From Lineolata rhizophorae (Eukaryota > Ascomycota > Dothideomycetes > Lineolatales > Lineolataceae), in NCBI GenBank assembly GCA_010093515.1, contig MU001703.1:106700-170699 (forward strand): a stretch of DNA of 64,000 nucleotides, written 5' to 3'. The number at the start of each line of letters is the position of its first letter. Position 1 is the stretch's first letter. The notes below the pieces were generated by a model. That model was not told the DNA's origin. It made no database searches and saw only the letters and a program-made list of their open reading frames with translations. Positions 25,677-37,008 of the stretch are shown here, piece after piece. Both the position numbers and the translations under genes were made by a program.

Positions 25677-26355
25677 ATCAAGCTCTACAACTTCGTATTA
25701 GCATTGCGCTTCCTCTAAAGTGATGGTGGGGCAAAGTGTGTAAAAGCTTTGCTCGGGAAGACATACGCATCGCCATGATTGCGGGATGGTGCGGCACGCG
25801 CCGCCTTGACTGTTAGCGTAAAAAAGGTCTCTGCAGAGCGGATGTGCCGAGCGGAAGCAAAAGACGCGTTGTACGAGTGAAGAGATGCACAAGACGCGTG
25901 GGCGGCGTGCCGGGAGGGCGGTGGAGACGAGGTTCAGTGCGGCTCTACAAAAATTGTCTGGACGCCGCGCTGCGGGCTTGGCGGGCCAGAGCTCCAGGTG
26001 GTGGTGATCCCTGCGTTGTGGCGCGACGTTTTCGCTCCGAGGTCCGACCTCCACCACACCAGCCACCCCAGTTCCCTGCCCATCGCCGCCGTCCTGCCTC
26101 ACTCTGCAGCCCATCTGGCTTCCACCATCATTGTGCATCTTTCAGCTTCACACGCGGTCATTGACTACCTTCCTGTGCGACTGTGCTTGCCCATGTTGCT
26201 CGGCTAGCACTTCACCCTCCGAGAGCGCATCGCTCGGTTGCCAGCTTCGCGAATCGCCCATCGAAGCCCAAGCACGTAGCTGACCGACGTCACTCACAAT
26301 AAGCGCGCTTTGAGCTATCTTCGCGCACTCTCTCCCCCGTTCTACAGCAGACGAG
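25677..26355. promoter_or_regulatory. shared divergent promoter region of cct5 and the HP1 gene
   Basis: The 679 bp between the two start codons must hold both promoters and both leaders. The HP1 side (26,080-26,355) is rich in pyrimidines on the plus strand, as in fungal leaders. I did not identify a specific factor site or a clear TATA box. Confidence 0.6.
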
Positions 26356-27543
26356 ATGCCTCGTAAGTTCACTACTAACCTCTCGTACCGCTGCCTCCCG
26401 GACGGGCATCTGGCGGTGCGCCGCCCGCCGCGAAACGGCGGCGCATCCCGGGAGCTTCACGCGCCTCTCTACAATTCGTCTACCAGCAATGCGCGACTCA
26501 AGTGCTAACTTCAAGCCTCTTCCGTCAGCCCCGTATGTCCCCGACGAACAAAGCGGTTCCGGTAGCGAAGGCTACGCCGAGGATATCCCCTCGAAGCGCG
26601 GCAAGGCTGTGAAGCCGGAGCCGGCGGAGGATGAGGGTGAGGAGGACGACTCGGAGGAGGAGTTCGTCGTGGAAAAGATCTTAAGGCACAAGTGGATGGA
26701 CGTGAGTATTTGCGCATGGTCTCATTCGATTTCTGCCAAAGCGCCCCACGATGCCCTTGAGCAAAGTCTGCGGCTGCGCCGACAATGCGCTGACGCGTTC
26801 ACCTTGAAGGACCTCCTGTACTTCCAAGTAAAATGGCTGGGATATGAATCCGCGTCTGACCGGACCTGGGAACCCGAAGAGAACTTAGCCACCGCGCCCG
26901 ACGTCCTCCGCGAGTACTTTAAAAAGATTGGCGGTCGCCCCGAGCGCAAGACCATAAAAGTGGAACCCCCTTCCACAGAACGCAAGCGCAAGAGCGGTGT
27001 CTCCTCCGTAAGTGGCACACCCACTGCCAATGCCTCGGGGTGCGGTCGCGGGCGCAAGAAAGCGCGCACCGCGAGCATTGAAAACGATGGCTCCGATGAC
27101 GATGGCCCCGTCGGAGATTACCTCGAAGAACGCATCATTGTGCGCAAGCATGCGGACTGGGTGCCCCCCAAGGGCAGCTGGGAGACGTACATTCAGAAGA
27201 TCGACACCCTCGAGGAGAACGAGAACCCTGTGACGGGCAACGTGGAGCGCGTAGCGCTGGTTCAGTGGAACGACGGACGTCGCAGCCAGCATCCGGTGCG
27301 CGTCTGCAACCAGAAATGCCCGCAAAAAATGCTCCAGTTCTATGAGGAGCGAGTGTAAGTCCTCTACGCCTTGAAGTCTCATCTCTAAGCCATTCGCTGA
27401 CCTCACTTCTTTGAAGCGTCTTCCGTACGAACCCCGACAACGCGAATAATGCGGATAATGCGAATAATGCAGGCCCTGCCGAAAACGGCAATGGAATGAT
27501 AAAAAAACTCGAGAGCGAGAGCCCCGTATTTGAGAGCAACTGA
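26356..27543 (+). CDS. hpo: heterochromatin protein 1 homologue (chromo + chromoshadow)
   Basis: Binds methylated histone H3 lysine 9 and builds heterochromatin; in fungi it also directs DNA methylation. Exons 26,356-26,362, 26,529-26,701, 26,810-27,354 and 27,417-27,543 give 283 residues. The first exon is only 7 nt (ATGCCTC). I chose the acceptor at 26,528 because a GCTAAC branch site lies about 20 nt before it. An acidic stretch (residues 33-47) precedes the chromodomain (about 47-98). Its aromatic cage would be F48, W69 and Y72, with the signature TWEPEENL. A Lys/Arg-rich hinge (about 100-145) leads to a chromoshadow domain (about 155-240) with ALVQWNDGRRSQHPVRVCNQKCP and MLQFYEERVVF. The tail has an Asn/Ala repeat. 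The 108-bp second intron has no stop and keeps frame. A start at 26,489 with a retained 5' segment is the alternative model. Confidence 0.92.
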
Positions 27544-29071
27544 GATTACGTCTGAATCATAGAGCATAACCGCCACACTTTCGAACGGTGACACTCAAGA
27601 ATGGGTCTGGAATCCCTCCTCTGAGAATGCGTTAGGTGAAAGCTGGCAACCAGTAACCCCGCCCTACCTCAAGGCACGGCAAGAGTTGGACTTCTACAGC
27701 GACTAGAGTTGACCCAGTCCCCCCCCCCGGACCCCAAGTTTGGACTCAGTCCTAGAAAAACTTAAATGTTGTCCTTCTCTGAGCCGACGCCTTCTTCTCT
27801 TTTCTTTTCTTCGTCCCCTCTTAATCACCCTTGAAAAAAGCATCTTTTACTCAGTATGCTGGGATGGTATGGCTTGAGCATTCGGAGCAATTACGCTTAC
27901 CTTCGTAGCCATAGTATCTTCGGGTCCTATTCCCCCTTTCTTTCGGTCTGATCCTTTTGTGTGGCTTTCTGTTTAGTATACCTCACTTTCCTTTGTTATC
28001 TTTTCTCCCTCGGAGCATTATGGGCTGGGTGAATGAGAAGGACTTTCCGGGTTTGGTCTACGAGGGTTCTCTCCATGCGGCGTATGGGTTTCATTTCAAG
28101 CGTTATTCTTGCTATTCCCTTTACCATCAGAGATTCCCTTTCTCCTTTACTGAACCGGCTCTTTGGGCCGGGTCCTTGCGTTTTCCCTATCAAAGTAATT
28201 TCGGAGCGGCAGTCAAACCCATACGCTAGGTGAAATGGAGTTATTGGAGAGGCGGCAATGTGACATTAGTGTACTTGTTCACGAAGAAGCCATTTGTTTG
28301 TGCGAGTGTGTGTGTAGAGGTCGGCATGAATTGGTCCCAAGCAGCCGGCAGATTTTGTCCTACGATCCGTTGTCTACCGGTCTGTCCAAAAAAGCGGATT
28401 TAGGCGGCCACAAGTGTCTAGGAAAGTACCTTTTAAGCTGTACGAATTATGCTACGTATTGCCAGATCTGGTTTCTAGAGCGGACAATCCAGTATGAATA
28501 GAAGGCGTGACGTGTCTTAGAACGCATAGTCTTCAGCCTGCCCCGGCATCGTGTCAAGCATAGACCAAGCGCCCTAATTCCGTCCATATATCACCCAGCA
28601 TCCCACATCCCACATTGTGCGACGCAATATCAAGTGCATGATTGATGAATTTCTTACATTACTTCGAAACACCTGGCGCTATGAGCGGCAGGCAGTCGTG
28701 GCAGCTGTTATGTACATGAAGATGTCCGCCTTGTTTCCTCTTCCATCATAATAATCTCACCTCTCTCATGAATTCCCCAGGTGCAACCAGGGATAAAAGA
28801 GTAAAAGAAACACAGAGAAGGTAAAATACAGAACCCCATTCAGTATCTATACCCATACCTCCAATAACGAAGACACCCAGACGCCGCGTCTTGATGCACT
28901 TGACGACCTCCATAATGCCGTCGTGATCTCATCCCGTACCTACCCAAAGATCGTAAGATCAAAAGCCCAAATATCATCCCGCACATGGGGCAAACTAAGA
29001 AAGAAATAGGACGAAATTCCCAAACGCATAAACCTACGGAGCGCCCTCGATCCTTCATTTCTTCTCAAGTC
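27544..29071. other. intergenic, 3' sides of two converging genes
   Basis: About 1.5 kb downstream of both the HP1 gene and the micropeptide gene. It contains a C-run at 27,721-27,728 and pyrimidine-rich 3' UTR-like sequence near 27,770-27,830. Small frames at 27,957-28,229 and 28,235-28,501 were not recognised. No further gene is supported. Confidence 0.4.
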
Positions 29072-29224
29072 TCACGCCGCTTCGGACATGTCGCTCTCGC
29101 TGGTGGTGGTGCCGCGCCCGCCGCCGCCGACGCGGCTCTGCAGCACGTAGATGACATAGGCGATGGCTGCGATGGCGATGAAGAGAAGGATGATAATGAG
29201 GAAGATGACGATGTTGCGCTTCAT
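29072..29224 (-). CDS. 50-residue single-pass membrane micropeptide
   Basis: A complete small frame from ATG 29,224 to TGA 29,072. It begins MKRNIVIF and then has about 22 strongly hydrophobic residues (about 5-27, rich in Ile, Leu, Phe and Ala). A short Gly-rich linker (VGGGGRG) and a Ser/Thr/Glu tail ending SDMSEAA follow. The two basic residues before the helix and the acidic tail suggest a signal-anchor or tail-anchored protein with the N-terminus in the cytosol or matrix, but orientation is inferred. Support for coding comes from the clean amphipathic layout, the strong GC bias at third positions (ATC, CTC, GCC, TAC), and a CCACC just before the ATG. I do not recognise the family and give no function. 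The upstream minus-strand frame 29,731-29,468 may lie in its leader or promoter. Confidence 0.68.
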   Translation of the reverse strand: MKRNIVIFLIIILLFIAIAAIAYVIYVLQSRVGGGGRGTTTSESDMSEAA

Positions 29225-30260
29225 GGTGGTTGGGGGAAGTGGCGGTTTGGTGGTTGGTAGTAGTTGGTATATAATAGAAGTTCAAGGAGGTGAGCTGGAA
29301 GTCGTGAGACCGGAGAAATTGGCTCGGTAACGCTCAGAATGTTTGTGGGGGAGGTGGAGCGTAGAGTGCGGTTTTTCGGAGTCGGTATGAGTTGTTGGTG
29401 AGGTCGGGGGGAATGGCGTCGAGGGTGGAGGTAATGAAAGCTAGTCACGCGTCTGAACGTAACCAGGTTAGCTCAAAATGCTCGGAGGAATCTTATTTCC
29501 ACGATGGCAATTACTCACAAGAGCGACAACCAAGCCCCACAAAGCAGTTCTTTCCAGAGCTGCAGCTTTGTTGTTCAAATCCAGCAAGAATGTGCTCCTA
29601 TTTACTCTCTTGAGCTTCTCCGAATCAATAGCCCTAACTAACTCGATGGCAGCTTTCCAGCGGCGCGACAAAGATGCCACGCACACAAACAGACAGTTGC
29701 GATCGCAATTGCTCGACGTGAGAATATGCAAGATGAGAGATAGTGCGAACGCAGGGAAACCCGATTGCGGCTCAAAGGCGGCTGGCTCTTTTAAAGGTCA
29801 TTTACTTTTTGTGGGAGGTTGGGAGCAGGTGGTGGGGAGAGGGGCCCGTGCAAGGGCTGAATGGCTGGGCAACGAGGGGCTGCGTGGTGGTGGCTGGTTG
29901 GTGGCGCATTCGCGGCCGTGCGACGGCCCCACAACGACAACATCTGCTGTGAACGGAGTACATACGTAGTACGTAGTACTCCGTAACTTCACCAGCAAAA
30001 ACAGGTACTAGTAATTTGAGCTACATAGCAACAACGGTGTCCTTGATTACTGATGTTAGCTATGAGGCTACGAGTACCTTGCACAATTCACTCGACCATC
30101 TTCTATCACGTTTTATCTATGCAATAATCGTTCAAAACTTTTCTTGCTACCTAGACTCGACGCAACAAAAAAAAAGAAAAAAGAAAAGGAAAGGAAAAAC
30201 ACAAAAAGCAAAATTCAAGAAGCAGAGCTTCTTGCTCTTCTCAAAAAAAAAATTTTTTTC
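29225..30260. other. intergenic, promoter of the micropeptide gene and 3' side of the 412-residue gene
   Basis: About 1 kb. It contains a GTAC-rich imperfect palindrome at about 29,957-29,983 and a long A-rich tract at 30,168-30,255 next to the 3' end of the 412-residue gene. No gene is supported. Confidence 0.35.
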
Positions 30261-31499
30261 TTATTTTCCACCCTTCTTTCCTTTCTTCTTGCCGTTGGGC
30301 TTATAACCCGGACGGCTCATAGGAGTCTTGGGGCCGTTCGAAGTTTCGTCCTTCGAACGGGCCCCAAACTCTTCTGGAATATTCGAAAAAATTTCGAGGT
30401 CTTCCAGGTGACGGGGGGCGCCAGGGCGGAGAGGGAGTCGCGAGGCGGTATTCGCCTCTCCGAAGGCGGTTGTCGACGCCCCGAAATCGAAATCGAAAGC
30501 CCTTGTTCTGGGCAACTCGGGACTTTGAGCGCCCTTATTAATCTCTTGGATATCCGAGTTTTTCTCGGTATCCACGGCGCCGTTGGCGCTCTCTGCGCGG
30601 GAGACGGAGCCGAAGGAGGAGGTGGAGGAGGTGGAGGTGGAGGTGGAGGTGGAGGTGGTGGCGGTCGGATGTTCTGTATAGGAGCTCCGAAGAGACTCCT
30701 CGGGCTTCTGGAATTGCTCTAACACGGCCTTATCGACTTGAGTGTCGAATGTCTTTTCGAGCTGGCGGCGGTGCTTTTTGATCTGGGTGGATACCCTTGC
30801 GAGTATCCACCGCTCCAGCTCGACTCGGCACTCTTGAACCGTTTTGGCGAATTTTGCCTCCACCGAGGCCTCGAGTTGTTGGCGGTACTCTTTGAAGTCC
30901 TTTTCGTGCTTTGCACGAATCAAGGCTTCGAGCACGCCAACATGCTCGTTCGTGGCCTGGGCGATCTTGTCATCGATCGCGTTCTCAAGTTGCCGACGGT
31001 GTTTGTTGACGGCATTGGTTGTCTTGCTCATCTGTTGACGAACAACGCCGCGACAATGCATCAGGATGAGCGTAACTAGCTCATCCATGATGAGTTTTCC
31101 GAGAACGAAGACCGAGATTCCAACGACGCAAACTCCGAGGCCCCACTCGGTGACGCCCATAGGGGCCAGGACGTGCTGGACGAGGTGAAACCAAAGCCCG
31201 GATAGGACGCCCCGAAGGGCAACGATGAGGTATTCCGCCGCGGGGAAGAACTTGTCGAGCAGTCCGATATGCGCCGTCAAGGCGAAATTGACAGGGCGCG
31301 TAGTGAGGAGGCAGGTGAGGAGGTCTTCAAGCACATCGGAGAGCCATCCGATGGCTTGGAAAGCGCAGACAAGAAGCCAAAGGCAAACCATCGCAACGTT
31401 GATCACAAGGCTTGTCGCGACTTTGTCGAATGCGACGAGAAGCGCCATTGTGGCGAGCAGGAGGAAGGCGAGCAAGAGGAAGTTGATGGTAGAAGACAT
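30261..31499 (-). CDS. membrane protein with five 19-residue repeats, unknown function
   Basis: An intronless 412-residue frame with a sound ATG (31,499). Residues 1-150 are hydrophobic with about four membrane segments (about 5-24, 30-52, 85-110, 118-146). Residues 166-260 form five contiguous repeats of exactly 19 residues; each has Leu-Glu at repeat positions 6-7 and mostly an Arg at position 3, as in KHRRQLE, EYRQQLE and ECRVELE. The pattern predicts a long charged helix or coiled coil. Residues about 280-300 are a Thr-Ser run coded by a 6-bp microsatellite. The C-terminus is disordered and ends in a Lys/Gly-rich cluster (GKKKGKKGGK). The minus-strand leader (31,500-31,620) is a long CT tract, typical of an expressed fungal gene. 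I do not recognise the family; an organelle-shaping or tethering role would only be a guess. Confidence 0.8.
   Translation of the reverse strand: MSSTINFLLLAFLLLATMALLVAFDKVATSLVINVAMVCLWLLVCAFQAIGWLSDVLEDLLTCLLTTRPVNFALTAHIGLLDKFFPAAEYLIVALRGVLSGLWFHLVQHVLAPMGVTEWGLGVCVVGISVFVLGKLIMDELVTLILMHCRGVVRQQMSKTTNAVNKHRRQLENAIDDKIAQATNEHVGVLEALIRAKHEKDFKEYRQQLEASVEAKFAKTVQECRVELERWILARVSTQIKKHRRQLEKTFDTQVDKAVLEQFQKPEESLRSSYTEHPTATTSTSTSTSTSSTSSFGSVSRAESANGAVDTEKNSDIQEINKGAQSPELPRTRAFDFDFGASTTAFGEANTASRLPLRPGAPRHLEDLEIFSNIPEEFGARSKDETSNGPKTPMSRPGYKPNGKKKGKKGGK
30720..31004 (-). repeat. five in-frame 57-bp coding repeats
   Basis: Codons 166-260 of the 412-residue membrane protein. The repeats keep length and key residues but have diverged in DNA sequence, so they look old. 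The first and fifth share KHRRQLE exactly. Confidence 0.75.
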
Positions 31500-33185
31500 T
31501 GTCTTGGTGTCGAAAGTAGGTCTCTGAAGGAAGGGAAAGAGAAAAGAGAGATGTCTTGAAAGAGTAAGAGAAAGGTAGAAGAGAGACTTAGAGGGAAGAA
31601 GAAGAGAAGAGAGGAAGAATGTTAGGGATCTAGAGAAAATTTATATTGTGGGCGAGCAACTTTTCGCCCACAATGGCTGCCTGATCACCCACGATGGAAA
31701 GCGCAACCGTCTGGTAAAGGAAACATATCCCGTGGCAAGCGCGACGGAGGTCACCTATACTACGCGAGAGGATCACTGTGGCGAAGGTTGCGCCTTACCA
31801 CGTAGTAACCGAGAGCTTCATACAGCGTGAATGGGGTTCTATGCGGCGTTATTAACCTCTACGGTCATACCTATTCACCTCTATTTAGACGAGCATTTCT
31901 ATAAGGGAAGAGATAGTTCTTGGAAGGACGTCTCGAACTTGAATAGGTAGTTCCCTACTCCGGTGGTCCTTACAAAGTAAGAAACTCATATTTATTGAAG
32001 AGCTGTTAGCAGATGTCTAGTTTTGCAAGCAATACAGTAGAAGTTTGCTTTGCACATTGCATGGATTAAACTTAGCCAAAATGACAAATTACAAGCTTAC
32101 ATCCGTGATGGGAGATAACACATAGTTTAGTCTTGCGATGAAGGAAGCAGGAGACGTTTCCCGACATGGCACCGATGTGAGCTAAGCTCAACGTTTGTGA
32201 TCTATTTACAAGGCAAATAGTGACCGACCGGAACTTTAGGGATAACGTCACTGGTGTTGGTATCTACGATTGTTTCCTGTCTCTACAGTGTCTTGCATGG
32301 TATGACAGCTTGAGCTAGAAAGCTGAAAATTGGGAACTGGAGAAAGTGGATATCATTAAATTTATATTATATTGCGCTATGTTGGATAGCAAAGTAGAGC
32401 TCTTATGTTTGTCGTTTTTATAGCTTGCGCAGAAGAATTGTCGCGACAGCGCTAGTAGCGGCGCCTTCTTTCAAACACACCTCAGGATCTCTTACCCTTA
32501 CCAAGCATGAGTCGTCGAGTTGTTCCCATACGCACAGAGAGACATGTATTCTGAAGATTCCACCGAGGCATTCTCAAACCTAAGTGCCCGTTCTATGCTT
32601 ACTGCAACCTTGCTTCGTTACGTATACATCATCTATCTGTGAGTTCACGGGGGAAGTTCGCCACTACGAAGAAATTTACTAACTCAGTCGTAAATGATTA
32701 CCATTTAGGACAACACTAAAGAACAAGCAAAAAGGATAACGGCATGATATGCATGGTTGACGTCGGTTTTCCATTGTGAGACAGTTTTATTTTGGAGCGT
32801 TCAAAGTTGCAACGCGTGGTTGGAATTAAGCTTCACCGAACGCACGGACTCCCGTCGCTGATCTCGGCACGCCCCGGCAGCGGTCAAGACTGGCGCACCG
32901 ACGTAGGAGGGTCTGGCATCGCACCGACGCCCACTTCTACTCTTCCCTACACAACCGCACAGTACCTGCAAACAAAAACCTTTTTCCAATAGCGTCATGT
33001 TTGCGTGTGACCTAGCTCAATCGTGTAGCACGTAACACTCTAGCATCCTCAATAGAGGAGAGGTAACGAGAGGCTGTCATATCATTGGAGGATAGGTATG
33101 GGGAGGTCCTTGAGTAATTAAGGGAGACTTTCCATCCGTCGAAAAGCGCGAACGCTACGTCAGTTTAGATAACGGAGTGCATGCA
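31500..33185. other. leader/promoter of the 412-residue gene, then AT-rich DNA
   Basis: 31,500-31,620 is purine-rich on the plus strand, that is a pyrimidine-rich leader for the minus-strand gene; a TTTATATT lies near 31,638. From about 31,850 the DNA is AT-rich with no gene recognised. Confidence 0.4.
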
Positions 33186-33880
33186 ATGTACAGAGCCGTT
33201 ATACCATATCTAGAAACCGTGCGCGAAGTAGCTTCCCTAGCATGCCGAAGAAACATGATTATGTTCGAATTGGACACAAAAAATCGCGTAAGCAGACGGC
33301 ACTCACCAGACCGTAACAGCCCACAGACGAATTTCCGGGAATGCGAAGCCGACTTACGCCGGGCAATTTTGCCCCAGCTGACTGATCAGAACTGGCAGAT
33401 TCCTAATGTCCTTCACCTTCCACGCGAGCTGGGCGATAAAATCTATTGCTGGGTCTTCAGATCAATCGAATTGGAAGTCTCGACACAATTCCCAGCTAAA
33501 CACAAGTCGAAATATTCCATTTCATTCCTTCGCGCTTACAGATAGATACGCGAGGAGGCTAAGCCTCTCCGGATTCAAAACGCCACTAGGTCATTTACCT
33601 GCCTATTGAACATACTGGATTACATATATATTGCACCTTCTAATCAGTTTGCCCGGAAAATTCGCCTTACTATTATCGATGCCACGCCCTGCCGTAACCC
33701 TCTGTTTTTACCGCACCATCCAGTGTTTGACATCCAGTATGCGATCGACCTCTTGCCTGTACTCAACGTAGACAGTCTTACTATTGTCACTTCGACTCGC
33801 ACGAGACCTTGAATTCGCAAATACTAAAACGCTCCGTCGGGAGATGTGCTGGCTGGAAAGCCTTGTATGTATAGTTCCTT
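33186..33880 (+). pseudogene. broken F-box-like/2EXR-type gene
   Basis: From the ATG at 33,186 the frame holds 119 codons to a TAG at 33,543-33,545, then continues in the same frame to 33,812. The text reads VLHLPRELGDKIYCWVFRSI before the stop, and FLRAYR-stop-IREEAKPLRIQN across it. LPxELRxxIY followed later by RQIxEEAxPL is the usual layout of fungal F-box-like/2EXR hypothetical proteins, so the stop stands where Gln (CAG) is expected. CAG to TAG is a C-to-T change in a CpA context, the type made by RIP. After 33,812 a +1 frame continues as HETLNSQILKRS to about 33,880, so there may also be a frameshift or lost intron. The surrounding AT-rich DNA agrees with decay. Family assignment is moderate; function is unknown. 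A sequencing error or recoding is the alternative. Confidence 0.55.
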
Positions 33881-36800
33881 GATTTTGATCAACGCAGCGA
33901 GCGTCTGAAAATGGAGGATTATGCCTTAGGAAGCGGTAGGAGTATGCACCTGAGACTTATCTAAGTATGGCTCGCGATGGTGCTGATTCTTGCGCTGGCT
34001 TGGAGCGCTACGCTAGCTGCCGGGATAGCCGTTTCCATCCGATGGAAGACAAGAGCGGAGGGGATTGCTCTGTATGCTTATGCTAGTTGCCAAAAGGATC
34101 TAGAGAGCAACAAATTGACTTATCTTTAGCGCATGTTGCTGAACCCTAAGATGGACTAGTTGTAGTCCATTGACGGAATATAAATTACTTGAACTCTATA
34201 AGCTAGTAGGACGTGAATAGGGAATCTGGAGCAATAACAGCTTGTGAGCTTTTAGGATTTTGATTCTTTGAGAGTATTTGTGGAAAGTTTGTAGGATACT
34301 GTAGACTTGGGTGCAGCAAATAAACACATAGGAGGAAATTCGGATATATTGGTTTGTATGTAATGATGCATTGTCTGTCCTGATGCTTAATAAAGGAGGC
34401 AATATCTTACTATGTTTGACTGAACAAGGAATGTCATACTGGACGGCTGTTCGAATGTCAAATTCCATTGCAAGAATTTTAATTTTGTTGCTAAGGGAAA
34501 GCGAGAACTTGCTAACCTCGATATGGTAAAAACTTGTTCAGCACGTCAGGATACGGGAGAGCACGAAATTCAAAAGCGTTACACACTTTACGTCGATTCG
34601 AGCTCTTAGGTGACATTGTGATGACGTTAATACAGTGTAACGGCAATAACAGAGTTAGAAGAGATGCTACCTATAAACAACTACTATCTTTCGTGGCTTT
34701 CCTTTGAGCAAATGAGCAGAGACCATTAAGTTATTATGTACTTATGTCGCTAGCATACAAAAATTTCGTAGCCTGCACTATTAATTCTGCCGAACTGCCC
34801 CGTACTCAATTCCTACGAACAGCAAGCGAATCGAATATGCGACAGGATGCCTGCGAGCGCGTGGACGTTCGGGGTATACATTAGACTTTGTCTCAATCTA
34901 GAAATCAATAGAGAGCCTCAACCTTATTTTAGGCATCCGATGGCCAAGTACCCCAAATAGTAGGACGCGCTATGGGCGGCCATGGGCGTCTACGCACAAG
35001 TTACAACGTGGAATCTGCACCCATCCATATTCATATTTTTATTGTTGCGAGGTACGGATTTGCCATAATACATCGAACGCCGTACAAGTGGTTCTTTCAA
35101 CCAGGCTTCGTTTCTACACACTCCAGCATTTCTCACGAATCACGGCGACCGCAAGCGGCGTAGGCCGGCAAACCGGCACTCACTGGCACCAATGAGTGGA
35201 GAAACGAGATGAGAAAAAAGACCGGGCTAGTACGACCGGCGCCACGCTCGTGCCCCCGACGCAGGAACCGAATCGTTCTGTTCCTGCATGGTGGCTCGCT
35301 CAAGCTTTTAAAGCGCAATCTGGGGCCGCGACGAATGGGAGTGGGGTGTCGGTGCCACCGACGGCACAGGGGCTCCAGTTGGGACCCGTTGATTGGTGCG
35401 CGAAACCTCAAACACGCGACGTTAGAGGCGCCCCCGGCCGGATAGCGTGCGGACCGGCCACCGGTGAGGTCCGGGGCAGGGCGCTGGGCCAGGAGACGCA
35501 AGGGGACCGGCCGGCGCGCTTGGGAAAGCTGTTCGAGCTCGTTTGAAGAGACCGCTTTGAGGAAGAACGGGTGTCGGAGAGTGCTCGATGGGGCATGCGA
35601 AGGTGTCGCTCAGCTGTCTTCAGTCGGCCTCGTCCGTGTGTTCTGTGCGCTGGGCTCGTCGGCGGAGTCGAGGAGGCCCGCTGTTCCTCCAATTGCTGGG
35701 TTGAAGGGCTGACCGCCGACGGCCTGCCGTTTCGCGGGCTCTTCATTTTTGGTCCTAGTGTCTTGCCCTGCTATCGGACTCTTTCTATGGTGTTGGATTG
35801 CAAGACCCTGCCGCGGGCGGGTTAAGCATAGGTTCTCGCTCCGCGCCAAGAACCACTGGATGGGCGATAGTCATCACTCGCATCGCCCTTTCCCCAGCCT
35901 CTCGCGCTTCCAACTCCGGTCACAGTACACTGTAGCCCTCGCGCAACATAGTCGTTCCACCAATTCTAGTGACGCGCGGTCGCACAATTACTCTCGTTCT
36001 CTGGCTGACCGCATCCGCTCATTCTGCACGCAATTGCTGTTATTCCCGAAGGCGCGCGACTCGCGCGACCGTACGACGCCGAGCCCTGTCGAGCTTCTTC
36101 GCATTCCACGAGCAAACAAACAGGCGCGCCCATTCGCCGGGCCCCTCGCAAAAGCCCAGGTGGCATTGAACCCGTCTCAAACAGTCACCGCTGCAAGCCT
36201 TGCAGAGTGTCCAAGCGACGCCATGCGCATGCAGCTCTGAGCCAGCGCCGCCCCCGGAAGCCCGCCGCGCCGTACGGACGCGCCTGTTTCAGCGTGCTCG
36301 GCTGTTCGACCTGACCGATCGCTGACTACTGTCCCCTAGGGGCGCCTTGGTAGTCTTCACACACTCTCGACGACTTCTCAACTTTTACTTTCTTTTAATC
36401 ACCTCTGCTGAGCAGCCGTGCGACTTGGGCGAGGTGCTGGTGAGGAATTCCTCGCTGCCCCATCGCCGTCCCCCCTTCTTTCCCTTCGCCCTCGACGGGC
36501 GCGCCGGTCCTTATCTCCTTAGCCGCGGGCGGTCTAAGTCGGCACAGCTGGACTGCGACCGTGGTCAATTCGCGGGCATCGACCGGCCAAGCTGTCTTGT
36601 TTCTGGGTGGTTCGCACGTTCAGAGAGGCAGTGGCATTGTCTCGGTCGCTCCTTCCTCATAGACCGTCGTAAAATTAGACATCACTCGCCGGTCCCACCT
36701 TCCGATTCCCGTCAATAGCCTCGTCGCTATTGAGCCGCTCCTCTGGCGATCGACCGGATGCGAATAATAGACGGGGAACAACGGGAACAAGGCTATTGTG

Positions 36801-37008
36801 GACGCGCCTTCCGGCTGTCCAGCATAGTCCACACTACCGCCTATTCGTTTGATTGCTGCTGGACTTGACTGCTTCAAGCGACACCTAAACCTTCCTTCCT
36901 CTTCGATTACGCTGGACGGCAAGACACCGACGGAGGCGGTGCTCTCTTTTTTCGTTTTATCAAGTTTAGTCGGTCATTAGGAGGGTCCCACGGAAGACGA
37001 CGTTCATA
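33881..37008. other. AT-rich DNA, then GC-rich promoter region of the Kch1-like gene
   Basis: 33,881-35,100 is AT-rich and shows no gene. At about 35,150 composition switches to GC-rich. 35,860-37,008 has pyrimidine-rich segments (36,360-36,490) fitting the promoter and a long leader of the gene that starts at 37,009. The open frames here overlap on both strands and are not recognisable. Confidence 0.4.

Noticed and set aside
26489-26528. Alternative HP1 start at the ATG MRDSSANF
   Set aside because: The GCTAAC branch site and the CAG at 26,528 fit a 166-bp intron from a 7-nt first exon; this ATG falls inside that intron. It remains possible.
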